A stretch of 64,000 nucleotides of DNA, taken from the NCBI GenBank assembly GCA_030674185.1, contig CM060306.1, forward strand, positions 778,501 to 842,500, given 5' to 3'. Under the pieces are notes generated by a model. The model searched no databases and had not been told where the DNA came from. It saw nothing but the letters and a program-made list of their open reading frames with translations. The position numbers were made by a program, and so were the translations under genes. Below are positions 52,001 through 64,000 of the stretch, piece after piece (position 1 is the stretch's first letter; each line of letters begins with the position of its first letter). The DNA comes from Monoplex corrugatus. Taxonomy: Eukaryota > Mollusca > Gastropoda > Littorinimorpha > Ranellidae.

Positions 52001-52118
52001 TACAATACATATAATATGACACTGTTATACAGTTATCACACTACAATACATACAATATAACACTGATACAGTTATCACACTACAATACATACAATATGAC
52101 ACTGTTATACAGTTATCA
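49060..52118. repeat. 39-bp minisatellite
   Basis: About 78 copies of acactgatacagttatcaca, ctacaatacatacaatata. Indels are dense at 49060-49260 and 50540-51060. The 13-residue repeat frames (VSVLYCMYCSVIT) are not genes. Confidence 0.96.
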
Positions 52119-52325
52119 CTAAGTACAGTACCTGGTAGCACCACATTCAGCAAAACAGCAACCAGAAAAACATAAAATAGTATCAGAATATATAATTAAT
52201 ACAACAAAACAAGACACACACACAGTTTCCACCAACTGGTCTTGTCAAGCATACAGACGAATAACAATAGACATAATAAACAAGCTTCATGAAAAAAATC
52301 AAATTTCCCTGATGTTATGCCGAGC
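52119..52325. other. Unique intron spacer
   Basis: No coding signal. Confidence 0.4.
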
Positions 52326-52752
52326 AGGACAAAAATGATTCACTATATCAAACATGACATCTGTATGATCTAAAGTGATTGACTCTATCAAACATTGACA
52401 TTGTAATTGATCAGAAATGATTGACTCTATACAAAAATTGACATCTGTATTGATCAAAGTGATTACTATCATACAATTGACATCTGTATTGATTAAAAGT
52501 GATTGACTCTATCAAACATGACATTGTAATTGATCTACAAGTGATTGACTCTATCAAACATTGACATCTGTATTGATCTAAGTTGATCGACATCTAATCA
52601 AACATTGACATCTGTATGATCTAAAGTGATTGAATCAACATTGACATCTGTATTGATCTAAATGATGACTGAATCATAATGACATCTATTGATCTAAATA
52701 AATGATTGACGAATCAAACATGACATCTGTATGATTAAACATGATTGACTGA
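52326..52752. repeat. About 42-bp degenerate tandem repeat
   Basis: About ten copies of gattgactctatcaaacatt, gacatctgtattgatctaaa, gt with many single-base losses. Confidence 0.88.
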
Positions 52753-52779
52753 CTCAAACACTACAACATTCACACATCT

Positions 52780-53955
52780 AGCACTGTGAGTTACGACAAT
52801 CAAGACTGATCAAATACTACCCTACATTGCAAGTTGACAATCAAGATTGAATCAGACATACCCTAACACTGCAGTGTGACAATCAAGATGATCAGACATT
52901 ACCTAACACTGTCAGTGTGACAATCAAGATTGAATCAGACATTACCAACATGTCAGTGTACAATCAAGTTGAATCAGACATTACCTAACACTGTCAGTGT
53001 GACAATCAAGATGAACAGACATTACCAACACTGTCAGTGTGACAAAAGATGAATCAACATTACCCTACATGTTTGCCGAGGACAATCAATGATTCAGCTA
53101 TATTACCACTACACATGTCAGTGTGACATCAAATTGAATGACTACCCTATCAATGTCAGTGTGACAATCAAGATCATAGTATCCCCTAACACTAATGTGA
53201 CATCAAGATTGAATCAGAATTACTAACATGTGATGTGACATATCAAGATTCATCAGTATTACCTAACACTGTCATGTGACAATCAAGATTCAGTCTGATA
53301 TTATCTAATACTGTCATGTGAATCAAGATTGAATCAGCATTATCCTAAAGTCAGTTGACAATCAAGATTGAATCTGAATTACCTAAATATCAGTGTGACA
53401 ATCAAGATTGAATCAGAATTACCCTAACATGTCAGATGTGACAATCAATGATTCATCTGATATTACCTAACAGTCAGTTGTGACAATCAAGATTCAGTCA
53501 ATATTACCTAACACTGTCAGTGTGACAATCAAGATCGTCAGATCAATACTAATACTGTCAGTGTGACAATCAAGATTGAATCAGACATTACCCTAACACT
53601 GTCAGTGTGACAAACAAGATTGAATCAGACATTACCCTAACACTGGTGTGACAAACAAGATTCAGTCAGACATTACCCTAACACTGTCAGTGTGACAAGA
53701 TTGAGTCAGACATTACCCTAACACTGTCAGTGTGACAATCAAGATTCAGTCAGACATTACCCTAACACTGTCAGTGTGACAACAAGATTCAGTCAGACAT
53801 ACCCTAACACTGTCAGTGTGAACAATCACTCGTATCCTAACACTGTCAGTGTGATAATCAAGATTCAGTCAGACATTACCCTAACACTGTCAGTGTGATC
53901 ATCACTCGTACCCTAACACTGTCAGTGTGACAAACAAGATTCAGTCAGACATTAC
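52780..53955. repeat. About 44-bp array adjoining an NDST donor
   Basis: About 26 copies of cagacattaccctaacactg, tcagtgtgacaatcaagatt, cagt. The clean end abuts the donor of exon 53960-54072: in minus sense the intron begins gtaagtaatgtctgactgaa, whose taatgtctgactgaa is unit sequence. The left half is heavily degraded. Confidence 0.92.
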
Positions 53956-53959
53956 TTAC

Positions 53960-54072
53960 CTGGGCAAACTTTTTGTTGGTGTTCATAGAGGACTCCAATT
54001 TCTGCAGGTCCATAGTATGGGGCTGTTCATGCATGTACATGTGGCCAAACCACCAGAAATGATGACGATATT
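53960..54072 (-). CDS. Ndst: NDST exon, FWWFGHMYMHEQPH segment
   Basis: The 113-nt exon begins with two bases (aa) that complete a codon such as Glu, followed by YRHHFWWFGHMYMHEQPHTM, DLQKLESSMNTNKKFAQ. It matches the family EFWWF.HMW.H.QPH block, whose His residues are probable metal ligands of the deacetylase site by analogy with CE4 enzymes. Acceptor gtttcag, donor cccag|gtaagt. It joins to DYGLPVDQ in the next exon. Confidence 0.97.
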
Positions 54073-54085
54073 CTGAAACACCAAA

Positions 54086-54825
54086 ACATGGTATTCCAAT
54101 GTCACTGTATGCCCCTTTACCCCACCAACCCCTACTGGTATTTCAATGTCACTGTATGCCCCTTTACCTCCACCATCCCCTCACCCTACTGGTATTTCAA
54201 TGTCACTGTATGCCCCTTTACCCCCACCATCAATGTCACTGTATGCCCCTTTACCCCCACCATCAATGTCACTGTATGCCCCTTTACCCCCACCATCAAT
54301 GTCACTGTATGCCCCTTTACCCACACCATCAATGTCACTATGCCCCTTTACCCCCACCATCAATGTCACTGTATGCCCCTTTACCCACACCATCAATGTC
54401 ACTGTATGCCCCTTTACCCACACCATCAATGTCACTATGCCCCTTTACCCCCACCATCAATGTCACTGTATGCCCCTTTACCCACACCATCAATGTCACT
54501 GTATGCCCCTTTACCCACACCATCAATGTCACTGTATGCCCCTTTACCCACACCATCCCCTCACCCTACTGGTATTTCAATGTCACTGTATGCCCCTTTA
54601 CCCCCACCATCAATGTCACTGTATGCCCCTTTACCCACACCATCCCCTCACCCTACTGGCATTTCAATGTCACTGTATGCTCCTTTACCCCCACCATCAA
54701 TGTCACTGTATGCCCCTTTACCCCCACCATCAATGTCACTGTATGCCCCTTTACCCCACCATCCCTCCCCTACTGGCATTTCAATGTCACTGTATGCCCC
54801 TTTACCCCCACCATCCCCTCACCCT
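54086..54825. repeat. 33-bp minisatellite with interspersed longer units
   Basis: About 20 copies of tcactgtatgcccctttacc, cccaccatcaatg. Every few units a longer version includes ccctcaccctactggtattt, sequence that resembles the palindromic TTAA element (see 27807-27900). Confidence 0.94.
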
Positions 54826-54880
54826 ACGCAAGTTTCCTGCAGGAATCGATGGACACAGTAAGGGAACAATGAGTTAAAAA
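54826..54880. mobile_element. Diverged copy of the TTAA palindromic element
   Basis: Sequence ctcaccctacgcaagtttcc, tgcaggaatcgatggacaca, gtaagggaacaatgagttaa parallels the palindrome at 27807-27900: the same ttcctgcaggaa centre and the same spacing to gggaa...ttaa. It ends with TTAA at about 54872-54875. The left arm merges into the array at 54086-54825. Confidence 0.55.
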
Positions 54881-54884
54881 AAAC

Positions 54885-56135
54885 AATGATCAAGTCTCCC
54901 TTTGTTACTGTGACATGATTCAAGTTTCCATTGTTACTGTGACAATGATCAAGTCTTCCCTTTGTTACTGTGACAATGATAAGTATTCCCTTTGTTACTG
55001 TGACAATGATCAAGTCTTCCCTTTGTTACTGTGACAATGATCAAGTCTTCCCTTTGTTACTGTGACAATGATCAAGTCTTCCCTTTGTTACTGTGACAAT
55101 GATCAAGTCTTCCCTTTGTTACTGTGACAATGATCAAGTCTTCCCTTTGTTACTTGTGACAATGATTAGTCTTCCCTTTGTTATTGTGACAATGATTAAG
55201 TTTCCCTTTGTTACTGTGACAATGATTAAGTCTTCCCTTTGTTACTGTGACAATGGTTAGTCTTCCCTTTGTTACCGTGACAATGATCAAGTCTTCCCTT
55301 TGTTACTGTGACAATGATCAAGTCTTCCCTTTGTTACTGTGACAATGATAAGTATTCCCTTTGTTACTGTGACAATGATAAGTATTCCCTTTCATACTGT
55401 GACAATGACTAAGTATTCCCTGTGTTACTGTGAACAATGATTAAGTTTCCTTTTGTTACTTACGATAATGATAAGTATTCCCTTTGTTACTGTGACAATG
55501 ATAAGTATTCCCCTTTGTTACTTGACAATGATAAGTATTCCCTTTGTTACTGACAATGATTAAGTATTCCCTTTGTTGTATGACAATGATAAGAATTCCC
55601 TTTGTTGATATTGACAATGATTAAGTATTCCCTTTGTTACTATGACAATAAGTATTTCCTTTGTTACTGTGACAATGATCAAGTCTTCCCTTTGTTACTG
55701 TGACAATGATAAGTATTCCCTTTGTTACTGTGACAATGATAAGTATTCCCTTTGTTACTGTGACAATGATTAAGTATTCCCTTTGTTACTGTGACAATGA
55801 TTAAGTATTCCCTTTGTTACTGTGACAATGATAAGTATTCCCTTTGTTACTGTGACAATGATAAGTATTCCCTTTGTTACTGTGACAATGATTAAGTATT
55901 CCCTTTGTTAGTGTAACAATGATCAAGTATTCCCTTTGTTACTGTAACAATGATCAAGTCTTCCCTTTGTTACTGTACAATGATTAAGTATTCCCTTTGT
56001 TACTGTGACAATGATAAGTATTCCCTTTGTTGCTGTAACAATGATAAGTATTCCCTTTGTTACTGTAACAATGATAAGTATTCCCTTTGGTAATGACAAT
56101 GACTAAGTATTCCCTTTGTTACTGTGACAATGATA
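54885..56135. repeat. 31-bp minisatellite
   Basis: About 40 copies of aagtcttccctttgttactg, tgacaatgatc, with atc/a/att variants in the last positions. Confidence 0.95.
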
Positions 56136-56512
56136 CATGGGCCTGCCATGTTAGAGGGGATTTGAACCCATTTTTCTGGTTAAGTATTCTTTTCATTGTT
56201 GTGACACATGGCCTTACATAAATTATGGTGACATGTAATCCATGTTCAACATATTGATCACCACCTGATCATACAACTCTGGCATCTTCCACCTGAAGAG
56301 TTGTAATTCTCAATATGTCCACAACCAGGAAACATCCTCCTGCCTGGGTCTGTAACACTTTCTTTAATTTTACAAAACTTTATATTTGTTCCCCTTCATA
56401 GACACATTCAAAGGCACATTTCCATCACACTTACAGACAGAAGACAGACAGGCAAGCAGGCAGGCATAAGCAGACCGACACAGGCAGATACTGACAGATA
56501 TGCCGACAGAGG
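56136..56512. other. Unique stretch with one possible short exon
   Basis: The minus strand at 56349-56293 (57 nt) has an acceptor-like ttacag and a donor-like cttcag|gtggaa. Its phase would fit the exon 53960-54072 (ending g, then aa). But the peptide DPGRRMFPGCGHIENYNSS does not look like the missing NDST segment, and the acceptor lacks a pyrimidine tract. I therefore do not call an exon. Confidence 0.2.
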
Positions 56513-56514
56513 AA

Positions 56515-59500
56515 AACACCTTGTCCCCAACAAACCAAGCTGTACCGATAAGCTTCTTGATCCCAACAAACCAAGCTGTACCAGTAAGCTTCTTGTCCCC
56601 AAACAAACAAACCAAGCTGTACCGATAAGCTTCTTGATCCCAACAAACCAAGCTGTACCAATACGCTTCTTGTCCCCAAACAAACAAACCAAGCTGTACC
56701 AATAAGCTTCTTGTCCCCAAATAAACCAAGCTGTATCAGTAAGCTTCCTGTCCCCAAACCAAGCTGTACCAATAAGCTTCTTGTCCCCAACAAACCAACC
56801 AAGCTGTACCAATAAACTTCTTGTCCCCAACAAACAAACCAAGCTGTACCAGTAAGCTTCTTGTCCCCAACAAACCAAGCTGTACCAATAAGCTTCTTGT
56901 CCCCAACAAACAAACCAAGCTGTACCAATAAACTTCTTGTCCCAAACAAACCCAGCTGTACAAATAAGCTTCTTGTCCCCAACAAACAAACCAAGCTGTA
57001 CCAATAAGCTTCTTGTCCCCAACAAACCAACCAAGCTGTACCAGTAAGCTTCTTGTCCCCAACAAACCAAGCTGTACCAGTAAGCTTCTTGTCCCTAGCA
57101 AACAAACCAAGCTGTACCAATAAGCTTCTTTCCCCAACAAACCAATGCTGTACCAGTAAGCTTCTTGTCCCCAACAAACCAAACTGTACCAATAAGCTTC
57201 TTGTCCCCAACAAACCAAGCTGTACCAGGAAGCTTCTTGTCCTCAACAAACCAAGCTGTACCAGTAAGCTTCTTGTCCCCAACAAACAAACCAAGCTGTA
57301 CCAATAAGCTTCTTGTCCCCAACAAACAAACCAAGCTGTACCAATAAGCTTCTTGTCCCCAACAAACCAACCAAGCTGTACCAGTAAGCTTCTTGTCCCC
57401 AACAAACCAAGCTGTACCAGTAGCTTCTTGTCCCTAGCAAACAAACCAAGCTGTACCAATAAGCTTCTTTCCCCAACAAACCAAGCTGTACCAGTAAGCT
57501 TCTTGTCCCCAACAAACCAAGCTGTACCAATAAGCTTCTTGTCCCCAACAAACCAAGCTGTACCATAAGCTTCTTGTCCCCAAACAAACCAAGCTGTACC
57601 ATAAGCTTCTTGTCCCCAACAAACAACAGCTGTACCAATAGCTTCTTGTCCCAAACAAACCAAGCTGTACCAATAAGCTTCTTGTCCCAACAACCAACCA
57701 AGCTTACCAATAAGCTTCTTGTCCCAAACAACCAAGCTGTACCATAAGCTCTTGTCCCCAACAAACCAAGCTGTACCAGTAAGCTTCTTGTCCCAACAAA
57801 CCAAGCTGTACCAATAAGCTTCTTGTCCCAACAAACCAAGCTGTACCAATAAGCTTCTTGTCCCAACAAACCAAGCTGTACATAAGCTTCTTGTCCCCAA
57901 CAAACCAAGCTGTACCAATAGCTTCTTGTCCCAACAAACCAAGCTGTACCATAAGCTTCTTGTCCCAAACAAACCAAGCTGTACAATAAGCTTCATGTCC
58001 CAACAAATCAAGCTGTACCATAAGCTTCTTGTCCCAAACAAACCAAGCTGTACCATAAGCTTCTTGTCCCCAACAAACAACCAAGCTGTACCAATAAGCT
58101 TCTTGTCCCAACAAATCAAGCTGTACCAATAAGCTTCTTGTCCCCAACAACAAACAAGCTGTACCAATAAGCTTCTTGTCCCAAACAAATCAAGCTGTAC
58201 CATAAGCTTCTTGTCCCACAAACACTGTACCAATAAGCTCTAAACAAACAAGCTGTACCATAAAGCTTCTTGTCCCAACAAACCAAGCTGTACCAGTAAG
58301 CTTCTTGTCCCCAACAAACAACCAAGCTGTACCAATAAGCTTCTTGTCCCCAACAAATCAAGCTGTACCAGTAAGCTTCTTGTCCCAACAAACAACCAAG
58401 CTGTACCAATAAGCTTCTTGTCCCCAACAAACCAAGCTGTACCAATAAGCTTCTTGTCCCAACAAACAGCTGTACCAATAAGCTTCTTGTCCCCAAAAAA
58501 TCAAGCTGTACCAAGTAAGCTTCTTGTCCCCACAAACAAACCAAGCTGTACCAATAAGCTTCTTGTCCCCAACAAACCAAGCTGTACCAATAAGCTTCTT
58601 GTCCCCAAACAAATCAAGCTGTACCAATAAGCTTCTTGTCCCCAACAAACCAAGCTGTACCAATAAGCTTCTTGTCCCCAAACAAATCAAGCTGTACCAG
58701 TAAGCTTCTTGTCCCCAACACAAACCAAGCTGTACCAATAAGCTTCTTGTCCCCAAAACAAACCAAGCTGTACCAGTAAGCTTCTTGTCCCCAAACAAAC
58801 CAACCTGCTGTACCAATAAGCTTCTTGTCCCCAACAAACTACGCTGTACCAATAAGCTTCTTGTCCCCAAACAAACCAAGCTGTACCAGTAAGCTTCTTG
58901 TCCCCAACAAACCAACCAAGCTGTACCAATAAGCTTCTTGTCCCCAACAAACTAGCTGTACCAATAAGCTTCTTGTCCCACTAACCAACCAAGCTGTAAA
59001 CAATAAGCTTCTTGTCCCCAAACAAATCAAGCTTTACCAATAAGCTTCTTGTCCCAACAAACAAACCAAGCTGTACCATAGCTGTACCAGTAAGCTTCTT
59101 GTCCCAACAAACTCCAACCAAGCTGTACCAATGAGCTTCTTGTCCCCAACAAACTACGCTGTACCAATAAGCTTCTTGTCCCAACTAACCAACCAAGCTG
59201 TAACAATAAGCTTCTTGTCCCCACAACAAATCAAGCTGTACCAATAAGCTTCTTGTCCTCCAACAACCAAGCTGTACAATAAGCTTCTTGTCCCCAAAAC
59301 AAAGCTCAGCTGTACCAATAAGCTTCTTGTCCAACAAAACCAAGCTTGTTTCCAATAAGCTTCTTGTCCCAACAACAAGCTGTCCAAATGTTTTGTCCAA
59401 AAAGCTTCAAAGCTCTGTCCCAAACAGCGCAAGCTTCTTGTCCCACAATAGTTACAATACTTCTTGTCCCACAGCCTAGCTTGCCCAACATCATGCTTTT

Positions 59501-60530
59501 GTCCAACATCGTACATTCTGTCCAACACATGTAAAGTTTGTCAAACAAGTTACAATAGTGTAAAACTGTACAATAAGTTCTGCAAACCAAGTCAATACTT
59601 TTTAGTCCATAGTTCTTGTAAACAGCTGTACATAGCTTCTTGTCAACAGCGTACAAGTTGTCCAAACAAGCTGTAGCTTTTGTCCAAAAAACAAGCGTAC
59701 ATAGCTTGTCCAAAGTCATAAGCTTCTTGTCCCAACAAACAAACCAAGCTGTACCAATAAGCTTCTTGTCCCCAACAAACAAACCAAGCTGTACCAATAA
59801 GCTTCTTGTCCCCAACAAACAACAAGCTGTACCAATAAGCTTCTTGTCCCAACAAACAAACCAAGCTGTACCAATAAGCTTCTTGTCCCATACAAACCAA
59901 GCTGTACCAATAAGCTTCTTGTCCCACAACACAACCAAGCTGTACCAATAAGCTTCTTGTCCCCAACAAACAAACAAGCTGTACCAATTAAGCTTCTTGT
60001 CCCAAACAAACCAAGCTGTACCAATAAGCTTCTTGTCCCCAACAAACAAACCAAGCTGTACCAATAAGCTTCTTGTCCCAACAAACAAACCAAGCTGTAC
60101 CAATAAGCTTCTTGTCCCCAACAAACAAACCAAGCTGTACCAATAAGCTTCTTGTCCCAACAACAAACCAAGCTGTACCAATAAGCTTCTTGTCCCCAAC
60201 AACAAACCAAGCTGTACCAATAAGCTTCTTGTCCCAACAAACAAACCAAGCTGTACCAATAAGCTTCTTGTCCCCACAACAAACCAAGCTGTACCAATAA
60301 GCTTCTTGTCCCAAAAACCAAGCTGTACCAATAAGCTTCTTGTCCCAACAACAAACCAATGCTGTACCAATAGTAGGCTTCTTGTCCCCCAAAGCTTTAC
60401 AAACCAAGTCTGTACCAGTAAGCTTCTGTGTGCGCCAACACAAAAACCGAAGTAGCTGTACCATAAGCCCATCTATGTCCACAAACCAGCTGTATAGCTC
60501 TTGTCCAAAAACCAGCTGTACATAAGTTTG
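56515..60530. repeat. About 36-bp array with HindIII-type sites
   Basis: More than 100 copies of aagcttcttgtccccaacaa, accaagctgtaccaat, often with an added caaa. The right end (59350-60530) is degraded and grades into exon-end text at about 60540: tggacaaacttatgtacagc in minus sense resembles ggacaagaagctt..tgtacagc of the unit. Long minus-strand frames (up to 600 codons) are repeat translations. Confidence 0.95.
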
Positions 60531-60531
60531 T

Positions 60532-60663
60532 CCAGATTCCAGGGTGCGTGCAGGTAGTAGCGCCAGAAAAACCCAGGTTGAAGCGAAAACCCTCCATGAC
60601 ACTTGCAGGTACCTCTGGGTTGACAAACATCGCTGCACCAGTGAACATCCCAGGACAATGTAT
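60532..60663 (-). CDS. Ndst: NDST exon, FRFNLGFSG segment (edges uncertain)
   Basis: In minus sense a frame reads AMFVNPEVPASVMEGFRFNL, GFSG, matching the family stretch before N.GFSG..[FY]. After ttttctgg the expected next residues (RYYLH) lie one frame away, so a single base may be missing at about 60562. The acceptor is either tactgtag (start 60663, phase 0, adding IHCPGMFTGA) or ggtgcag 31 bases later (would not fit phase without one more base). No convincing donor is seen before the adjoining array. The call is sure, the boundaries are not. Confidence 0.75.
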
Positions 60664-60970
60664 CTACAGTACAAGGTAAGGAGATGATCATGGGCATTTT
60701 TACCAAAGGAAGATAGGATCATTCATAAATTCATTGTTTATATTGTCATGTGCGCAGGGTGGTGCGTGCTCTTGATTTTTGTGTCATGTGCATGGAGTGA
60801 TGTATGCATGAATTTTATGTTGCGTGCGGAAGGAAATTTTGTGTGTGCATGTGTGGTAGGATTGAGTTTTCGGAAAACAGCTCACCCAAGCTAAAAACAA
60901 AGGGTGGAATAGGTTTTGCGAAGCAGTCGCCAAAGAATCCGCCCAGAGGAAGGAGTCTCCAGAACAACCG
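60664..60970. other. Unique intron sequence
   Basis: GT-rich sequence with gtgcgtgc and gtgcatg patches. No gene recognised. Confidence 0.4.
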
Positions 60971-60974
60971 CTAT

Positions 60975-61385
60975 AGAAAGGAGAAGGAGAAGAAAAAGAA
61001 CAAGAAAACGCGAAAAGGTTATGAAGAAAAGAAGGCGAAACAAATAAAAAGAGAAGAAAGAAAGAATTAGATAAAGGAGAAGAAGAAGAAGAAGGAGAAG
61101 AAAATGGTGAGAAAGAAAAAGAGAAAAAGAAGAAGAAAAAAAAGAAGAAAAATAAGGATAAGGAGGAAAAGGAGACAAGGAAAAAAGAGACGAGGAAAAA
61201 GGAGATGAGGAAAGACACGAGGAAGGAGACAAAGAGGGAGACGAGGAAAAGGAGACGAGGAAAAGGGAGACGAGGAAGAAAGAGACGAAGAAGAAGGAGA
61301 CGAGGAAGAAGAAAGAAAAGAAGGAGAATAAGAAGGAAACGAGGAATAGGAGACGAAGAGGGAGGAGAAAACGAAGGAGGAGAGA
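60975..61385. repeat. Purine-rich tract (GA/GAA-type), about 400 bp
   Basis: Nearly all A and G on the plus strand (aaggagacgaggaaaaggag and similar), so C/T-rich on the transcript strand. It is a candidate for triplex (H-DNA) formation. Lys/Arg/Glu-rich and Ser/Phe-rich frames here are composition artefacts. Confidence 0.93.
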
Positions 61386-61655
61386 AAGAGTATGAAGGTG
61401 CGTGGTTGTGTATGTTGTATGTTGTATGTTGTATGAGTGATGGGTGAAAGTTAGTAATAATAAATGTAAAAAAAAAGAATATATCGCAGTTTGTTTAGTG
61501 CCATTGGTTGGAAGGAGCGCGTGCTGTTGTGTGACGGACGAATGCTTTTTGCATGTGTTTGAGTGCGTGAACATATGTATATCAAAAGCATGACATAACA
61601 TTGTCTTTACCACTGAATCATTCAATGTTGTACTGTTTCAATGTCTTTACCACTG

Positions 61656-61742
61656 GATCAGTCAGTCAGTCAATCAATCAATCAATCAATCAGTCAGTCA
61701 ATCAGTCAGTCAGTCAATCATTCAAAGAATCAATCAATCAGC
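61656..61742. repeat. (CAAT/CAGT)n tetranucleotide repeat
   Basis: Mixed cagtcagtcaatcaatcaat units with a few interruptions. Confidence 0.95.
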
Positions 61743-61879
61743 TAACCTCACAGCACTGTACAATAGAATAGATAGCTGCATGATAATATCAGCATAGTAT
61801 ATCCACATCAACACCACTTCAGTAGCTGACAAAGTCCATGCATTACAAGTTTTCATCCTGATATGATCATTCACTGACC

Positions 61880-62445
61880 ACAAGTATGGATATCACTACG
61901 AATGTTTTCTTTACATTACATACATATATACACATCGACTTCAAAACATGATTATTCTTATACATTATATAGATGGTGATATCAATACAGGATGATTTCT
62001 ATACCTAACCTAGATATATATGGATTTCAATATGGAACATTTCTACATATTACATAGATATGGACATCAATACAGGATGGTTTCTATACATTCCATAGAT
62101 ATGAACATCAATACAGAATAATTTCAACACATTACGTAGATAAGGATATCAATACAGGATCATTTCTATACCTAACCTAGATATATATATGGATATCAAT
62201 ATGGAACATTTCTATACATTACATAGATCTATATGAACATCAATACAGGATGGTTTCTACACATTACGTAGATAAGGATATCAATACAGGATCATTTCTA
62301 TACATTACATAGATATGGGTATCAATACCAGAAGATTTCTTTTCATTACACAGATATGGACATCAATGTGGAACATTTCTATACATTCTATACATTACAC
62401 AGATATGAATATCAATACAGGAAGATTTCTATTCAGTACAACATG
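61880..62445. repeat. About 55-bp degenerate tandem repeat
   Basis: About ten copies of a unit built around acattacatagatatggaca, tcaatacaggatgatttcta, tac. Confidence 0.88.
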
Positions 62446-62549
62446 TCAGTCTGATGTTAGGCAACACTGTGTCTAAAAGAAATGAGTAAACTGGAGTATT
62501 ATTTTGTGAGAGATGAGATCTGTTTCTTTCCTGCATCTGTTTATGAATC

Positions 62550-63510
62550 CAAACTAGTTTTGCACTGTTCAATATCTTGCTGAACATGTGACAAATGTAA
62601 TCAATGTCTGCACTGTTCAATATCTTGCTGAAAATGTGACAAATACAATCAATGACTGGCACTGTTCAATATCTTTTTAAAATGTGACAAATCAATCAAT
62701 GACTGCACTGTTCTATATCTTCTGAAAATGTGACAAATGCAATCAATGACTGCACTGTTCATATCTTACTGAAAATGTGACAAATGTAATCAATGACTGC
62801 ACTGTTCAGTATCTTACTGAAAATGTGACAAATGTAATCAATGTCTGCACTGTTCAATATCTTGCTGAAAATGTGACAAATGTAATCAATGTCTGCACTG
62901 TTCAATATCTTGCTGAAAATGTGACAAATGTAATCAATGTCTGCACTGTTCAATATATTGTTAATGTGACAATGTAATCAATATCTGCATGTCATATCTA
63001 TGAAATGTACAATGTATCAATGTCTGCACTGTTCAATATCTTGCTGAAAATGTGACAAATGTAATCAATGTCTGCACTGTTCAATATCTTGCTGAAAATG
63101 TGACAAATGTAATCAATGTCTGCACTGTTCAATATATTGTTGAAAATGTGACAAATGTAATCAATATCTGCACTGTTCAATATCTTACTGAAAATGTGAC
63201 AAATACAATCAATGACTGCACTGTTCAATATCTTGCTGAAAATGTGACAAATACAATCAATGACTGCACTGTTCAATATCTTACTGAAAATGTGACAAAT
63301 GCAATCAATGTCTGCACTGTTCTATATCTTGCTGAAAATGTGACAAATACAATCAATGACTGCACTGTTCAATATCTTGCTGAAAATGTGACAAATACAA
63401 TCACTGTCTGCACTGTTCAATATCTTGCTGAAAATGTGACAAATGCAATCACTGTCTGCACTGTTCTATATCTTACTGAAAATGTGACAAATGCAATCAA
63501 TGATAAGTTA
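62550..63510. repeat. 48-bp minisatellite
   Basis: About 20 copies of tgcactgttcaatatcttgc, tgaaaatgtgacaaatgtaa, tcaatgtc. Sixteen-residue repeat frames on both strands (NVTNVINVCTVQYLAE) are not genes. Confidence 0.96.
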
Positions 63511-63647
63511 TACACTAATGTTTGTTTGTCTGTTTTTTCAAAAACACATTTTATGAAGATTCACACTGTATGACAATAATTTTGTATTCAGATTCTGAAA
63601 TTTAAAGCATGTGATGATACAAACAAAGTAAATGTTAAGTAATGTGA

Positions 63648-63905
63648 CATATATAATGACGTTCTGTTCTTATCTTACTTTCATGATTAATACTAGTCAT
63701 ATATAATGACGTTCTGTTCTTATCTTACTTTTCATGATTAATACTAGTCATATATAATGACGTTCTGTTCTTATCTTACTTTTCATGATTAATACTAGTC
63801 ATATATAATGACGTTCTGTTCTTATCTTACTTTTCATGATTAATACTAGTCATATATAATGACATTCTATTTTTATCTTACTTTTCATGATTAATACTAG
63901 TCAAA
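63648..63905. repeat. 51-bp tandem repeat, five copies
   Basis: Unit tcatatataatgacgttctg, ttcttatcttacttttcatg, attaatactag; nearly perfect. Confidence 0.96.
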
Positions 63906-63936
63906 GTAGTTTTGTTATGAACTAACCATGACTTAC

Positions 63937-64000
63937 CATGACATCATCGACTTTGATGCGTGTTCCAGCTTTACCGACGAAGATGTCATCAATGTCAATC
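63937..64000 (-). CDS. Ndst: NDST exon, DIDDIFVGK segment (5' side cut by window)
   Basis: The minus strand reads IDIDDIFVGKAGTRIKVDDV, M, then donor gtaagtcatg. It matches the family VDIDDIFVGK.GTR.K..DV block, whose Asp pair is a probable metal-binding site of the deacetylase. The exon continues past base 64000. The next exon in the transcript is about 60532-60663. Confidence 0.96.

Noticed and set aside
56293..56349. Possible short NDST exon with fitting phase
   Set aside because: The peptide does not match the expected acidic segment, and the acceptor lacks a pyrimidine tract.
56431..58233. 600-codon open frame on the minus strand
   Set aside because: It is a frame through the 36-bp array (units of about 12 codons such as DKKLIGTAWFVG). 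It has no homology beyond itself and shifts frame with each indel.
60891..61625. Ser/Phe-rich 244-codon frame on the minus strand
   Set aside because: It lies over the purine-rich tract and is a composition artefact.

Overview
The window looks like intron-rich genomic DNA from an invertebrate animal, most likely a mollusc (an inference, not proven). The gene has short phase-matched exons with GT..AG junctions, kilobase introns full of minisatellites and (CA)n, and several lineages of non-LTR retrotransposons, piggyBac and mariner relics. There is no bacterial-style gene layout.

One host gene explains almost everything that is conserved. It is a heparan sulfate N-deacetylase/N-sulfotransferase (NDST) on the minus strand. 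Eleven certain exons, plus one with uncertain edges, run from 63937-64000 (which continues past the right edge) down to a stop codon at 6035-6037. In transcript order they are 63937-64000, about 60532-60663, 53960-54072, 48086-48271, 36705-36833, 32602-32784, 30741-30837, 26214-26337, 20855-21029, 20119-20289, 10713-10822 and 6035-6256. Reading phases join across every junction that can be checked. The conserved landmarks are present: the DIDDIFVGK and HMYMHEQPH deacetylase blocks, PRQTCGLFTHT, the PAPS-binding loop [17 protein letters not shown], the [20 protein letters not shown] block, and the C-terminal Cys pair before LGKGKGR. The last exon lacks one base in a homopolymer-rich stretch. 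A short segment between the second and third listed exons was not found with confidence.

By eye, roughly two thirds of the window is tandem repeats with units of about 16 to 92 bp. The most striking point is where these arrays sit. Many are built from the edge of the neighbouring exon together with its splice site: the stop codon, the donors of three exons, and the acceptors of four. The introns therefore hold dozens of near-copies of the real exon ends. One array unit is an acceptor and a donor back to back, similar to a zero-length recursive splice site. One exon edge has been duplicated only once, which may be an early stage of the same process.

Mobile elements are inserted into the introns, several of them inside the arrays. 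They include a 4.8 kb piggyBac element (38053-42872, TTAA target, matching termini, transposase with a microsatellite-filled GC-AG intron) that splits a 30-bp array in two. Others are a shorter piggyBac-like derivative (46290-47942), an RTE-like LINE relic with a second LINE tail nested in reverse (about 6530-7790), a CR1/L2-like LINE (8105-9951), an RLE-type LINE 3' end (18258-19483), a LINE fragment with RNase H (about 28440-30132), two mariner-like relics, and a perfect 94-bp palindrome with TTAA near its ends. The long open frames in the repeat arrays are repeat translations, not genes.
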